Assembly: GCF_002067035.1 (NCBI RefSeq)
Contig: NZ_MVQB01000053.1
Location: forward strand, 1-64,000
Direction of reading: 5' to 3'
DNA from: Methanoregula sp. PtaB.Bin085
GTDB taxonomy: Archaea; Halobacteriota; Methanomicrobia; Methanomicrobiales; Methanospirillaceae
DNA length: 64,000 bases
The position numbers and the translations under genes are program-made. Under the pieces are notes generated by a model that saw only the letters and a list, made by a program, of their open reading frames with translations, was not told the DNA's origin and made no database searches. Shown here piece after piece: positions 9,324 to 17,980 of the stretch. Positions within the stretch are counted from its first letter, which is position 1. Every line of letters starts with the position of its first letter.

Positions 9324-10380
9324 ACCGGTCGCTGCCGCCCCGGCGCTCTTCCCAGGGAATATCGGCGCTCCGGCCCCGGGAGAGTTTCTTGCCCCGTTCG
9401 CGTTCGGAATTTCCAAACCGTTCGTCGAGCGGAATCTCAGCACTCTTCCCGCGGGAGAGCGGTTCATTATCCCGAAGGGAACTCCCGAGCCGTTCCTCGA
9501 GCGGAATCTCGGCGCTCCGGCCCCGGGAAAGCCCATCGGTCCCGTCGCGATCCCGGCGCTCCTCGAACGGGATCTCCCGGCTCTGCCTGGACAGGATCCG
9601 CTGCCCCCTGGAGTCCCTGGCAGCAGGAGCATCGGCATCCGCGATGAAATCGATGTCTGCGGTCTCCTCATTCCCCCGCGCTTTCCGTGCATCCTTGCGG
9701 ATACCCTGAATCTTTGCAGGTTTCCCCGGGGCGGCAGGGCGGGTAAACGCAAACGGACTCCGCCCCGGTGCAGGAGCACCCTCCCGGCGGATCTCGGCTA
9801 CACGGTCATTCGTGTGCTCGTCCCGGTCCTTTCCGCTCCACTCGGTGAATACCAGGAACTGGAGGAACGCATCCGGATCCCGGAAGAGCAATGCCCCCCG
9901 GTCAGCGAAGACGATAGTCCGCTCGATATCCCCGTAGTACCCTCCTTTCCGTATGGTGATGCTCTCACCGCGGGGATCGAACTGGAACACGCGCCCGATC
10001 TCGCCGTGCCGGCCCCACGCGGTCTCGGTAACGCCATCGTCCTCGAATGCGATGACCTGGCCGACCGCGCCATAGTCCCCGCCCTCCCGGACGGCGATCC
10101 GCCGGCCTCCTTCCTCGTACCGGAATGTCCGGGGCCGTTCGCCGAACGCAAAGGTCTCCTCGAGCATCCCGTACCTGTCGAAGATAAATCTCCGGAGGAT
10201 GGTCTCCTGCTTCCTGGGATCGCGCTCGGTCATGATATTGGCTGAGGGATCGAACAGGTACAGCCGTTTGACCATTTTTTTCGTATCAAGGACCCGTACA
10301 CCGCCGCCGCCGTACTGGTAATAGCGGGAGACCGGATCCCGTCTCGTGCCGGCATATTCCGTTATGAGCGTGTCTTCCAT
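9322..10380 (-). CDS. Protein of unknown function with four C-terminal LSRGRSAEIP repeats
   Basis: 352 residues, soluble. Residues 1-185 are rich in short strands of the type YLFDPSANIM, FIFDRYGMLEE, VIAFEDDGVTE, VFQFDPRGES, TIVFADRGAL, a repeating beta-hairpin pattern reminiscent of YD-type repeats. A charged, disordered-looking linker follows. The last ~100 residues hold four near-identical units: LSRQSREIPFEER, LSRGRSAEIPLEER, LSRGKSAEIPLDER and LSRGRSADIPWEER, spaced 20-25 residues apart. Such units look like short linear binding motifs presented several times. ATG at 10380 is the first start. I recognise no family; phosphorylation or protein binding at the SRG(R/K)S core is only a guess. 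Confidence 0.7.
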   Translation of the reverse strand: MEDTLITEYAGTRRDPVSRYYQYGGGGVRVLDTKKMVKRLYLFDPSANIMTERDPRKQETILRRFIFDRYGMLEETFAFGERPRTFRYEEGGRRIAVREGGDYGAVGQVIAFEDDGVTETAWGRHGEIGRVFQFDPRGESITIRKGGYYGDIERTIVFADRGALLFRDPDAFLQFLVFTEWSGKDRDEHTNDRVAEIRREGAPAPGRSPFAFTRPAAPGKPAKIQGIRKDARKARGNEETADIDFIADADAPAARDSRGQRILSRQSREIPFEERRDRDGTDGLSRGRSAEIPLEERLGSSLRDNEPLSRGKSAEIPLDERFGNSERERGKKLSRGRSADIPWEERRGGSDR

Positions 10381-10599
10381 CCTGTATTCACATCCCGGTT
10401 CCGTCGTTGATGAAGGTTTTTTGTCTGCCGAGAAATAGTTTCTCTCACATAACGGTCATGGACCAATTTTCCCATGGACTCCGGCACTGTTCGAGATGTC
10501 GAAGAATGTTTCGCGTTCTTCTCCTGCCTCATCCCTTCGGGATTCGGCATGGACAAATAACAACATTCATTCATCCCTGCTGCAAATACAGCTGCTGGA

Positions 10600-11127
10600 A
10601 TGTCTGAAGAGGTACCACTCCCGGAACCGGCTTCCGTCACGGAACCCGCGACCGTATCTCCGGAAAAAACCCTGTATCTCGGTAAATGGGATACCCGCTT
10701 CTGGGCCTGGCTCATCGATTTCATCCTCGTCATCCTCTTCCTCAATATCATCCGCGGGCTCTTCGATCCCTTCTGGAAGCTCCCGCTGCTCTGGGACTAC
10801 CGCAACTGGGAGTTCTTTGCCATCTGGTTCGAGACCATCGTCTTCTTTGCCTACTGGACGGTGATGGAAGGGTTCCGGGGCCAGTCCATCGGCAAGATGG
10901 TGATGAACCTCAGGGTTGTCAGCCGCGACGGTTCGAAGATCAATTACACGACTGCGGCAATCGAGAGTTTCGGCAAGGCATTCCTCCTGCCCCTCGACTG
11001 CCTCATCGGCTGGCTCGGGATGCCGGGGACCAAGCTCCGGGTCTTCAACCGGATCTCCAACACCATCGTCATCAAGACGGATTACCGGGAGCCGGCCGGA
11101 ATCCTGTACGTGAAAGAAAAGGAATAA
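10600..11127 (+). CDS. RDD-family membrane protein
   Basis: 175 residues. After a 25-residue Pro/Glu-rich cytoplasmic leader, the sequence enters an RDD domain: RFWAWLIDFILVILF (the Arg and Asp-containing first helix), a second helix at WFETIVFFAYWTVME, then GQSIGKMVMNLRVVSRDG, the family hallmark, and a last hydrophobic segment FLLPLDCLIGWLGM. RDD proteins are integral membrane proteins; some are implicated in ion or proton antiport, but the role here is not known. The following lipoprotein gene begins 26 bases after the stop, so they may be co-transcribed. Confidence 0.85.
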   Translation: MSEEVPLPEPASVTEPATVSPEKTLYLGKWDTRFWAWLIDFILVILFLNIIRGLFDPFWKLPLLWDYRNWEFFAIWFETIVFFAYWTVMEGFRGQSIGKMVMNLRVVSRDGSKINYTTAAIESFGKAFLLPLDCLIGWLGMPGTKLRVFNRISNTIVIKTDYREPAGILYVKEKE

Positions 11128-11153
11128 CTACCCCGGCTCCTACTCTATTTTTC

Positions 11154-11573
11154 ATGCGAAAAGTATCCATCCTGCTTATCCTTGTCATCTGCATGGCGAT
11201 CATCTGCGGCTGCACGATGCCGGCCACAACTCCCGCAGCTCAGCCAACGGCGGTCCCTGCGGCCCCGGCCGCTGTCCAGCCTGCTGCACCGGCCGCTTCC
11301 GGAGAGACTGCGGAGATCAGCATCATCGCTTCGGCGTTCGATCCGGCTATCCTGAATATCAACAGGGGCACGACGGTCATCTGGACCAACGATGACCGCA
11401 TCAACCACCGCGTCGAACACCTGCCCGAATTACCAAGTGACAGGCTGCTTTTCCGTTCGGAATCTCTCTCCCCGGGCCAGAGTTTCAGGTATACGTTCAC
11501 CCAGGCAGGCAGGTACAAGTACAGCGACCCGCAGCAGGCAGGCGGCCGCACGGCCCTCATCATCGTCACGTAA
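11154..11573 (+). CDS. Cupredoxin-like lipoprotein missing most copper ligands
   Basis: 139 residues with a signal peptide and lipobox (IICGC, C20), an Ala/Pro linker to about residue 50, and a plastocyanin/cupredoxin sandwich: ISIIASAFDPAILNINRGTTVIWTNDD, then INHRVEH with H85 in the place of the first copper ligand, and a final GRYKYSDPQQAGG loop. Functional blue copper proteins have Cys, His and usually Met in that last loop (YxCxxHxxM); here these are replaced, so type 1 copper binding is unlikely. The fold is supported by the pattern; the function may be structural or ligand binding. It lies directly after the RDD gene. The longer overlapping frame upstream is a shadow. Confidence 0.8.
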   Translation: MRKVSILLILVICMAIICGCTMPATTPAAQPTAVPAAPAAVQPAAPAASGETAEISIIASAFDPAILNINRGTTVIWTNDDRINHRVEHLPELPSDRLLFRSESLSPGQSFRYTFTQAGRYKYSDPQQAGGRTALIIVT

Positions 11574-11651
11574 AATACCGGACAGTGGGAGGGTACTTCC
11601 CGTCCCCTTCCGCAGGTCTGTGAATCCGCGGGATGATTCAGGTCCCCTGCC

Positions 11652-12026
11652 ATGGACGATGCTGATGATAATACACCGGATAACCGTCTGACAGATCAGC
11701 CGGATAATCATTCAGCCCGGAACAGTGCACGCCTTGAACATTTCATCGCCATGCTCTCCGATGACGATGAGGTGAGCCGGTGGAAAGCTGCCGAGGCGCT
11801 CGGCAGGATCGGGGATCCGGCAGCCGTGGACGAACTCATCGGCGCCCTGTGGGACGACAACGCGAATGTCCGGATGAAAGCCGCATGGGCGCTGGGGCAG
11901 ATCGGCGATCGCCGGGCATACGCCCCGCTCAAGCGCCTCTACCGGATGGAGACCGAGCGGACGAAGGAGATCATCGAAGAGGCGCTCGAACGGATCCGGC
12001 GGGGGATTGCGGGCGGGGAGCGGTGA
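11652..12026 (+). CDS. HEAT-repeat protein
   Basis: 124 residues. A charged N-terminal tail (Asp/Asn-rich, 25 residues) precedes two full HEAT-like repeats of the PBS-lyase type: VSRWKAAEALGRIGDPAAVDELIGAL and VRMKAAWALGQIGDRRAYAPLKRL, then an Arg/Glu-rich capping helix. Such arrays are protein-binding scaffolds in archaea; no catalytic residues are present. The start ATG at 11652 is the first in frame. Neighbours give no clear hint. Confidence 0.8.
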   Translation: MDDADDNTPDNRLTDQPDNHSARNSARLEHFIAMLSDDDEVSRWKAAEALGRIGDPAAVDELIGALWDDNANVRMKAAWALGQIGDRRAYAPLKRLYRMETERTKEIIEEALERIRRGIAGGER

Positions 12027-12073
12027 GAGCGAGATCACTTTTCCATTTTTATTGAGAATTATTCAGGAATATT

Positions 12074-12262
12074 CTGACGCTCTCGGGGGCTCCGCTTCGC
12101 TCTGCCCCCGCCGCCGGGGCAGCCCCCGCATTGCGATATTCACTCAGAAGGTTAGTGCAATCTGTCACACGATCAGGGATACCGGTAATACAGAGATATC
12201 GCATGCGCCCCCGCACCCCGCAACGGGGGGCAGGGCTGGTGCAGGGGGGCTATCGGTTTAAC
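12074..12262 (+). repeat. Dispersed repeat B, copy 1
   Basis: Starts TGACGCTCTCGGGGGCTCC, continues CCCCCGCCGCCGGGGCAGCC and ATTGCGATATTCACTCAGAAGG, and ends with a GCGCCCCCGC...GGGGGGCAGGGCTGG tail. The same blocks in the same order occur at 35219-35407 and 59744-59960. It fills the gap between the HEAT gene and the next gene; no coding frame is supported. Confidence 0.7.
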
Positions 12263-12335
12263 GGGATTCCACTCTTCTTCCCGGCACCATCCCAACGATT
12301 ATCCCCTTTCCGGCAAGAAGAGCATTAAGAGATCC

Positions 12336-12902
12336 ATGGCCGACATCGAATCGCTGTACCGGAAAGAAGGGGACGTTGTCCTCATCGAGATCCAGCTCTC
12401 ATCGGTCCTCCAGCTCTTCAACTCGTACGATCCCGCGCCATTCCATGAGAAGGAACTCGACAGTGCTGCAGAGCACTACATCGTGGACACGGTGAAGGAC
12501 TTTTCCCGGAAGACGCAGTTCAGGATCATCGTCTACCTCCCACCGGAACTCGCGGAAAGCGAACGGGCTCATCACATCCCCGAGGCAATACGGAACCATT
12601 TTGCCTACAGGGTCCTGGTCCAGGACCGAAAGTTCCGTGAGCGGTTCCGGCATGGCAGGTGGGCCCTCCTCACCGGCCTCACGTTCCTTGCCATTGCGCT
12701 CCTTGCACGACAGGAGCTCCCTCCCTACATCGAAAGCCAGCTCCTTGCCGACATTGTTGCCGATGCCCTTTTAATTATCGGCTGGGCTGCCATGTGGGAG
12801 CCTATCACCGTCCTGCTCTATGAACTCTGGCCGATGATCCGGCAGAAGCAGGTCTATGAGAAGCTGAGTACCATGCCAATTGAGATCCGGCCCCGGGCCT
12901 GA
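12336..12902 (+). CDS. Membrane protein of unknown function, two helices
   Basis: 188 residues. Residues 1-105 form a soluble alpha/beta domain (DVVLIEIQLSSVLQLFNSYDP, RIIVYLPPELAESE, then an RVLVQDRKFRERF stretch), followed by two hydrophobic helices around 110-130 (ALLTGLTFLAIALLA) and 138-165 (ADIVADALLIIGWAAMWEPI), and a short charged tail. The layout suggests a cytoplasmic N-terminal domain on a membrane hairpin. I do not recognise the family. It ends four bases before the convergent histone-deacetylase-like gene. Confidence 0.7.
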   Translation: MADIESLYRKEGDVVLIEIQLSSVLQLFNSYDPAPFHEKELDSAAEHYIVDTVKDFSRKTQFRIIVYLPPELAESERAHHIPEAIRNHFAYRVLVQDRKFRERFRHGRWALLTGLTFLAIALLARQELPPYIESQLLADIVADALLIIGWAAMWEPITVLLYELWPMIRQKQVYEKLSTMPIEIRPRA

Positions 12903-12906
12903 TCGT

Positions 12907-13887
12907 TCATCCTATGTGATGTACCTTTTTTAACAGCGCAGCCAGTTTTTTCGTGCTGTCCCGCACAGTCCCCTGCACGGGTACCTCCACCGGTTTTTCC
13001 AGTGCCGCGAATATATGGGAGATCGCTTCCCCGTGCGACGGCCCGTACCCGCCTTCCAGCACCAGGGCGAGCGGGCAGCCGGGGCGGAGGAGGAGCGAGG
13101 TCAGCACGCGGAAATCATCAGGAAAGACCGAGAGGCCTCCAAGCGGGTCGTCGAAAAGGATGTCCTGCCCTGCCGAGACGATCAGGAAGTCCGGCCTGAA
13201 CCGCTCCAGCACGGGAACAAAGACCTCCGAGAATACATGGGCGATATCGGCACCGGTCGATCCGGTTTCGACCGGTGCATTGACTGTGAATCCCTTGCCG
13301 GTCCCGTTCCCGACCTCGTCTACCGATCCGGTATAGGGGAAATGGTGCTCCTGATGTACGGAGCAGTACAGGACGCGGTTCGAGAGGTAGAAGGCATGCT
13401 GGGTGCCGTTGCCGTGGTGGACATCCCAGTCCACGATGGCCACACGGTCAGCGCTCTTCAGTGCATGGGCAGCGGCAATCGCCACGTTGTTGAGGAGGCA
13501 GAATCCCATGGCGCGGGAATGCTCCGCGTGGTGGCCGGGCGGGCGGACAAACGCGAACGCGTGGCTGCCGTCACGGGCCCGGTTGACCGCAGCGATCGCC
13601 CCGCCGGCGGCATGCAGGGCAGCATCGTACGAAAAGCGGGTGATGTAGGTGTCGCTGTCCAGGTGTGAGAGGGTTATTGTCTCGAGGCAGCGCTGACGGA
13701 GGTGCTCCGTGTAATGCGGAGCATGGATCCTGTGGACCTCTTCCAGGGTCGCCGGTTCCGGTATTTCGGGAGAGGTGCCGGCCGGGACGCCGGCAAGTGC
13801 CTGGAGGAGGCGGGCGTGGCACTCCGGGTGGGCCGGGCTGTCGTGGCCGGCACAGGCGGGATCGACAATGACGGAACAGCGTCCCAT
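12907..13887 (-). CDS. Histone deacetylase-like (class II / acetoin-utilisation family) hydrolase
   Basis: 326 residues, the normal size. The fold is that of zinc-dependent deacetylases and acetylpolyamine amidohydrolases. Visible active-site elements are the HH pair in RPPGHHAE, the metal ligands in VAIVDWDVHHGNGTQ, and the later D in VSAGQDILFDDPLGG, with the EGGYG loop near the end. It should remove acyl groups from lysine or from small amines; in methanogens the substrate is unproven and acetylated histone or polyamine are both possible. GAGGTGA lies well placed before the ATG at 13887. The only histone gene of the window is 5 kb away and not linked by operon. Confidence 0.9.
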   Translation of the reverse strand: MGRCSVIVDPACAGHDSPAHPECHARLLQALAGVPAGTSPEIPEPATLEEVHRIHAPHYTEHLRQRCLETITLSHLDSDTYITRFSYDAALHAAGGAIAAVNRARDGSHAFAFVRPPGHHAEHSRAMGFCLLNNVAIAAAHALKSADRVAIVDWDVHHGNGTQHAFYLSNRVLYCSVHQEHHFPYTGSVDEVGNGTGKGFTVNAPVETGSTGADIAHVFSEVFVPVLERFRPDFLIVSAGQDILFDDPLGGLSVFPDDFRVLTSLLLRPGCPLALVLEGGYGPSHGEAISHIFAALEKPVEVPVQGTVRDSTKKLAALLKKVHHIG

Positions 13888-14071
13888 GGCGGTTTCACCT
13901 CATGCAGGAATACATGGTTTTCTTCCTGCCGGTAATTCAATGTACGCAAAGCCGGCGGGATCGCCGTGGAAAGCATTGTAAAAAGAAAACCACTTCTGAT
14001 GAAACGGCCATGAACAGATATCGTTTATACCGGAATGATGAAAATCGGTTAAACATTCTGAATTCCTATGA
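13888..14071. other. Upstream region of the deacetylase-like gene
   Basis: About 180 bases without a gene. It holds the ribosome binding site of the minus-strand gene (GAGGTGA about 7 bases from its ATG); no convincing promoter could be chosen. Confidence 0.4.
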
Positions 14072-14217
14072 GTGCTCCCCGCCTCAGGGCCTCTCCGAGG
14101 CACGGCGGGGCCAGAGCAGTTTCCGGGAAAAGGCATTGAAGGCCGCCGCGGGAGCGCCCCCGCGGGGGCGGCGGCACCTATCATAAAGGGGGTATGGGAG
14201 CATCAGCCCCCATCATC
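14072..14217 (-). repeat. Dispersed repeat A, copy 2 (opposite orientation)
   Basis: Read on the minus strand it gives GATGGGGGCTGATGCTCC, CATACCCCC, the GCCGCCGCCCCCGC/GCGGCGGC inverted segment, then GCCCCGCCGTGCCTCGGAG and CCTGAGGCGGGG, matching copy 1 segment by segment. Confidence 0.7.
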
Positions 14218-14369
14218 ATTCCTGTAGCGAAAATTTGTTAAAATTTTATCAGATTTTTCAATGCTTGTGATTTCTGAAATTATACCCGTTTTCATATGAA
14301 ACATATATGAACTCCCGTTCAGTCCCGTTCCCGGGTGCAAAAACGAAACCGGCAGAAAAAGAGAACCGG

Positions 14370-14909
14370 TTACAAGGCGCCCGTCACCGCATCGAGCTTC
14401 TCGCGGCAGGAAGGGCAGAGCACCTTCTTCTTCCGGTCGAGCTCGTCCAGCGTATCGGGTCTGAACATGACACATTCCGGGTCGCTGCAATGGGGAAGCC
14501 CGAGGAGGTGGCCGATCTCGTGCGCCCCTTCCTTGGCAATCCGGTCGATATGATCGTCGTCGCTGCCGGCACGGCCGTAATACTCGTTGCCGAGCCGGGC
14601 TGTCGAGACGACCCCGGCCCCGACCGATTCACGGGCAAGGCCGAAGACAAAACTGTCGCTGTTCCGGAAAAGGTCCTGGGGCACGACCAGGAGCACCGGT
14701 TCCATCATCAGGTGCCTGCGTTTGTATGCCTGGATGCTGTCGAGGAGTGCCTGCGCGTCAACCTGCCTGCGGGCAGTCACGTATCCCATGATCCGGACCG
14801 GGTTCTCCGTCAGTTCTGTCCGGATATTCAGGATAGATTCGATAAGGCGCTTGACCGGCATCTGGTAGCCGTCAGGGGACTGGCTATCCCAAAAAATATG
14901 CACACGCAT
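14370..14909 (-). CDS. amzA: Archaemetzincin, zinc metalloprotease
   Basis: 179 residues. Archaemetzincins are small metzincin-clan proteases with a second, structural zinc site. Here the catalytic motif is HEIGHLLGLPHCSDPECVM, with two His of HExxH, the third His, and the first Cys pair; the downstream CPSCREKLD gives the remaining structural Cys ligands. The Met-turn is at CVMF. A longer frame starts at 15146, but the conserved N terminus is MRVHIFWDSQ and a TATA box (GTTTATAC on this strand) lies 25-32 bases before it, so the mRNA is probably leaderless. It is divergent from the UPF0146 gene with only 16 bases between start codons. Natural substrates are unknown. Confidence 0.92.
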   Translation of the reverse strand: MRVHIFWDSQSPDGYQMPVKRLIESILNIRTELTENPVRIMGYVTARRQVDAQALLDSIQAYKRRHLMMEPVLLVVPQDLFRNSDSFVFGLARESVGAGVVSTARLGNEYYGRAGSDDDHIDRIAKEGAHEIGHLLGLPHCSDPECVMFRPDTLDELDRKKKVLCPSCREKLDAVTGAL

Positions 14910-14941
14910 TGCTATACTCTGTTGGATGGACGGGTATAAAC
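14891..14941. promoter_or_regulatory. Two overlapping divergent leaderless promoters
   Basis: AAAAAATATG at 14891-14900 lies 26-35 bases before the plus-strand ATG at 14926. GTATAAAC at 14934-14941, read on the minus strand as GTTTATAC, lies 25-32 bases before the minus-strand ATG at 14909. Each TATA box lies inside or at the edge of the opposite coding sequence. Confidence 0.55.
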
Positions 14942-15348
14942 ATATTGAGACGTGCATCGGCAGGTATATCGCCGGAGAATACTCCCGTGCCATTGAGGCG
15001 GGGATCGGCGGGAACCCCGGCGCCGCACAGATCCTTGCAGGGGAGAGAAAACTCCTTCTGGCAACCGACATACGGCCCATGCCCGTCCCGGACGGTATAC
15101 CGTTTGCCGTGGACGATGTATTCGAACCGGACCTGTCCCGGTACAAAGGAGCTGACGTTATCTACGCCATCCGGCCGGCCGTTGAGATGGTCCCGCCGCT
15201 GATTGCGCTCGCAGAAAAGGCAGGCTGCGACCTGCTCGTGTACCACCTCGGGTTCGAGACGTACGGGGACGGGGGGGAGCGGATCGACTGCGGGGTGCTC
15301 CTCCACCGGTATTACCGGCATCAGAACCCGTCGAAGAGCGTCGACTGA
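14926..15348 (+). CDS. UPF0146 family protein
   Basis: 140 residues. The archaeal UPF0146 family is a small Rossmann-like protein. Visible hallmarks are a degenerate glycine loop near residue 25 ([13 protein letters not shown]), [37 protein letters not shown] and [17 protein letters not shown]. The TDIRP and DDVFxP elements resemble the SAM-binding region of methyltransferases, but no activity is established. The gene ends inside the 3' end of the convergent rfcL gene (28-base overlap). The ATG at 14926 is supported by its TATA box and by the family N terminus. Confidence 0.88.
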   Translation: MDGYKHIETCIGRYIAGEYSRAIEAGIGGNPGAAQILAGERKLLLATDIRPMPVPDGIPFAVDDVFEPDLSRYKGADVIYAIRPAVEMVPPLIALAEKAGCDLLVYHLGFETYGDGGERIDCGVLLHRYYRHQNPSKSVD

Positions 15349-16829
15349 GTCTTGGCCGGTTTCTTCTCTGCCGGTTCTTCCGGAACCGATGATACCTGCG
15401 GGGCCGGGGGCTCCTGTGCGGCGGGAGGTTTGTTTTTGGCCGGCGGCTCCGTTTTCACAGAAGCTTTTTTTGTTGCCGCCGGTTCCTTTTTCACCGCCGG
15501 TTCCTCCGGCACGATACCGGCTGCAGGTTCTGCCTTCTTTTTCTTCTCTGCCTTTGCCGACTTCAGCAGCTCCTTTTCCAGCGTTTTTTCCTTCTCCCGC
15601 TCTTCCTGTACAATGGCCTTTACGATTGCCGCCGACCGTGCCTTGTCGGCAAGGAAGAAGTTGAGCTGGTCCGCATCAAAGGAGAGGTCGCGGGCAAATC
15701 CTTCCGGATCGATCTCGACCAGCCGCGAGACCGTGCCGAGATACTGCTCCCGCAGGGTGTCCTGCGGGATCTGCATCATGCCGGCAACCTTGCCAAGGGT
15801 CGAGATCCGGATCGCCTTCTGCTTCTTTGCCACTGCCATCTTCTGCCAGCGGGCGGGGGGCATGATCCGCGTGTGGATCCCTCTCCCCCCCGCAGCATCG
15901 GCAACGCCGAGGAGCATGATTGCCGTGGCATAGCGCCAGAGCGTATGGTACTGGCGCCGGTAGGTGTAGCCGAGATACTCGTCGGCCCGCGAGAGAGCGC
16001 GGTACGCCTGTTCCATACCGGCCGGGTCGGGTATGAGGGGGATGCTCCCCTCCACCCACTGCTCAACCGTCTCCGGCGTGTCGTCCACCTCCCGGGAGAG
16101 ACGCATCAGTTCCATATCAGGGGTCTTTGCAAACAGTGCCGTGATCAGGGAGAAGATGGATACCCGCTCGTCCTTTTGCGAAGTGTGAACCTCCCCGTCG
16201 TCGAGCGTCTCCTTCCCGATGGCCGAGGCGTAGAGCATGTTCACCGCCGAGCGGATGTCACCTTCCGCGCTCTCGGCAATGACGCGGAGCGCATTCTCGC
16301 TGCACCGGATCTTCTCCGAGGAGCAGAGGTACCTGAGCCGGGGCACGATGGACCGTGCCTGCACCGCCTTGAACTGGACCGGGTCGCACCGGTTCCGTAT
16401 CTCGGGGGAGATCCCGTACAGGTCGTTTGCGATCAGGATGAGGGGCTGCCGGGCGTGGATGATGCAGTCCACGATTGCCTTTGCGCCGCCGCGATCGGCA
16501 GTACCCTGCAGGTTGTCCGCCTCGTCAATCAGGATCAGCTTGTGGGATGCCCCGCTCAGGCTCCCCGTGGTACTCCCCGCCCCGGCAACCCGTTCTATGA
16601 CGGCGGCGGTCCGCTGGTCGCTCGCGTTCAGCTCGATGACCTCCCAGCCCATGTCGTTTGCAAGCGCGAGCGCACTGGAGGTCTTGCCGGTACCGGGTTT
16701 GCCGTACAGGAGCAGGGGCCGGGACCTCCTTGTCCAGCCCTTTGCCCAGTCCGCCATCTGCCGCACGGCTGTCGCGTTCCCGACAACATCCGCAAGGTGT
16801 GCGGGGCGGTACTTCTCAGCCCAGTCCAT
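15321..16829 (-). CDS. rfcL: Replication factor C large subunit (clamp loader)
   Basis: 502 residues. Loads the PCNA sliding clamp with the small RFC subunits. The AAA+ module has Walker [14 protein letters not shown], Walker [10 protein letters not shown], sensor 1 near [17 protein letters not shown], and the ELNASDQR box typical of RfcL. A helical collar domain follows to about 400, then a Lys/Glu/Pro/Ala-rich tail of about 95 residues. The last residues QSTLFDGF are a PIP box that binds PCNA. I chose the ATG at 16829 (MDWAEKYRP), the conserved family N terminus, with a TATA box 23-33 bases upstream; the longer frame is rejected. Confidence 0.96.
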   Translation of the reverse strand: MDWAEKYRPAHLADVVGNATAVRQMADWAKGWTRRSRPLLLYGKPGTGKTSSALALANDMGWEVIELNASDQRTAAVIERVAGAGSTTGSLSGASHKLILIDEADNLQGTADRGGAKAIVDCIIHARQPLILIANDLYGISPEIRNRCDPVQFKAVQARSIVPRLRYLCSSEKIRCSENALRVIAESAEGDIRSAVNMLYASAIGKETLDDGEVHTSQKDERVSIFSLITALFAKTPDMELMRLSREVDDTPETVEQWVEGSIPLIPDPAGMEQAYRALSRADEYLGYTYRRQYHTLWRYATAIMLLGVADAAGGRGIHTRIMPPARWQKMAVAKKQKAIRISTLGKVAGMMQIPQDTLREQYLGTVSRLVEIDPEGFARDLSFDADQLNFFLADKARSAAIVKAIVQEEREKEKTLEKELLKSAKAEKKKKAEPAAGIVPEEPAVKKEPAATKKASVKTEPPAKNKPPAAQEPPAPQVSSVPEEPAEKKPAKTQSTLFDGF

Positions 16830-16851
16830 ACTCACACGTTGGCCCCGTATC

Positions 16852-16862
16852 AAATAAATTAT
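16852..16862. promoter_or_regulatory. Shared AT-rich core promoter between rfcL and the marker 2 gene
   Basis: AAATAAATTAT on the plus strand, ATAATTTATTT on the minus strand. It lies 23-33 bases from the rfcL ATG and about 63 bases from the GTG proposed for the divergent gene. It may serve both directions. Confidence 0.5.
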
Positions 16863-16924
16863 CTCTGATGAAACGAAACTACCTAACACCAATCGTACCC
16901 AACGACCAGGTACCAGGTGATGCC

Positions 16925-17980
16925 GTGGCAACGAACTGCTCCACAGACTCAATAGCAAAGGTAGTCCGGGAATACGAGGGCGTGAAGCGCAAGCACGCCA
17001 TCGGGGAGATGGTCAAGGCGCTGAAGATCGACGCCCCGCACGTGGTTGCAGCGTTCGGCGAGGATGCCGCGGTGATCGAGCACGGCAGTGAGGCACTCCT
17101 CCTTGCAGCAGACGGCATCTGGAGCAGGCTGATGGAAGCGGACCCGTACTGGGCAGGATACTGCTCGGTGCTCGTGAACATCCACGACATCGCAGCCATG
17201 GGCGGCCACCCGGTCGCCATGGTGGACATCTTTTCCATGGCGAAGGGTACCGTCATGGAGAAGGTCGTGAAAGGGATGCACGACGCCTCGGAGCAGTTCG
17301 GCGTCCCGATCGTGGGCGGCCACCTCCATCCCGATGCCCCGTACAGTGTCATCGACGTCGCGATCCTCGGCTGCGCCCGGCTCGACTCCATTATCTACAG
17401 CAGCACGGCACGGACCGGCGATGCCGTGATCGCGGCAATTGACCTGAACGGGCGCGTGCACCCGTCCTGCATGCTGAACTGGGACTCTGTCACGATGAAG
17501 CCCGCTGCCGTTGTCCGTGCCCAGATCGCAGTTCTGGAAGAGATCGGCAAAAAACATCTCGTGACCGCGGGCAAGGATATCAGCAATCCCGGCCTCATCG
17601 GCACACTCGGCATGCTCCTCGAGGTCAGCGGGAAAGGCGCCGATATCGATCTTGCGAAGATCCCGAAACCCGACCTGGCAAAGAACAACATCACCTTCGA
17701 TCTCTGGGTCCGGATGTACCCCGGAATGGGCTTTATCCTCACCGCGAAGAAAGCGGATGTGGACGAGCTGGTCCGGCTGTTCGCCGGCGTTGGAATGACT
17801 GCCCGGGAGATCGGCACCGTAACGGACTCCCGCGAGCTCCGGATCCATTACGAGGGGAAGGACACGCAGGTCTTCGACTTTGTCGGGAACGGGATCATGC
17901 ACATCGGGCAGGAGGACATTGCATGCCAGGTACCCGGAAGCAGATCGGGATCGGGATCGAAGAAGAGCCGGAAAAAGTAG
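16925..17980 (+). CDS. Methanogenesis marker protein 2, AIR synthase-like
   Basis: 351 residues. Marker 2 is found in methanogens and belongs to the PurM/HypE/ThiL superfamily that binds ATP; its reaction is not known. Seen here: [55 protein letters not shown] and later [13 protein letters not shown]. The frame opens earlier, but the GTG at 16925 is preceded by AGGTGATG at ideal distance, and the TATA box at 16852 puts the ATG at 16868 too close to the promoter. From this GTG the protein starts near the family's usual N terminus ([13 protein letters not shown]). The Ser/Lys-rich tail overlaps the next gene by 58 bases. Confidence 0.9.
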   Translation: MATNCSTDSIAKVVREYEGVKRKHAIGEMVKALKIDAPHVVAAFGEDAAVIEHGSEALLLAADGIWSRLMEADPYWAGYCSVLVNIHDIAAMGGHPVAMVDIFSMAKGTVMEKVVKGMHDASEQFGVPIVGGHLHPDAPYSVIDVAILGCARLDSIIYSSTARTGDAVIAAIDLNGRVHPSCMLNWDSVTMKPAAVVRAQIAVLEEIGKKHLVTAGKDISNPGLIGTLGMLLEVSGKGADIDLAKIPKPDLAKNNITFDLWVRMYPGMGFILTAKKADVDELVRLFAGVGMTAREIGTVTDSRELRIHYEGKDTQVFDFVGNGIMHIGQEDIACQVPGSRSGSGSKKSRKK

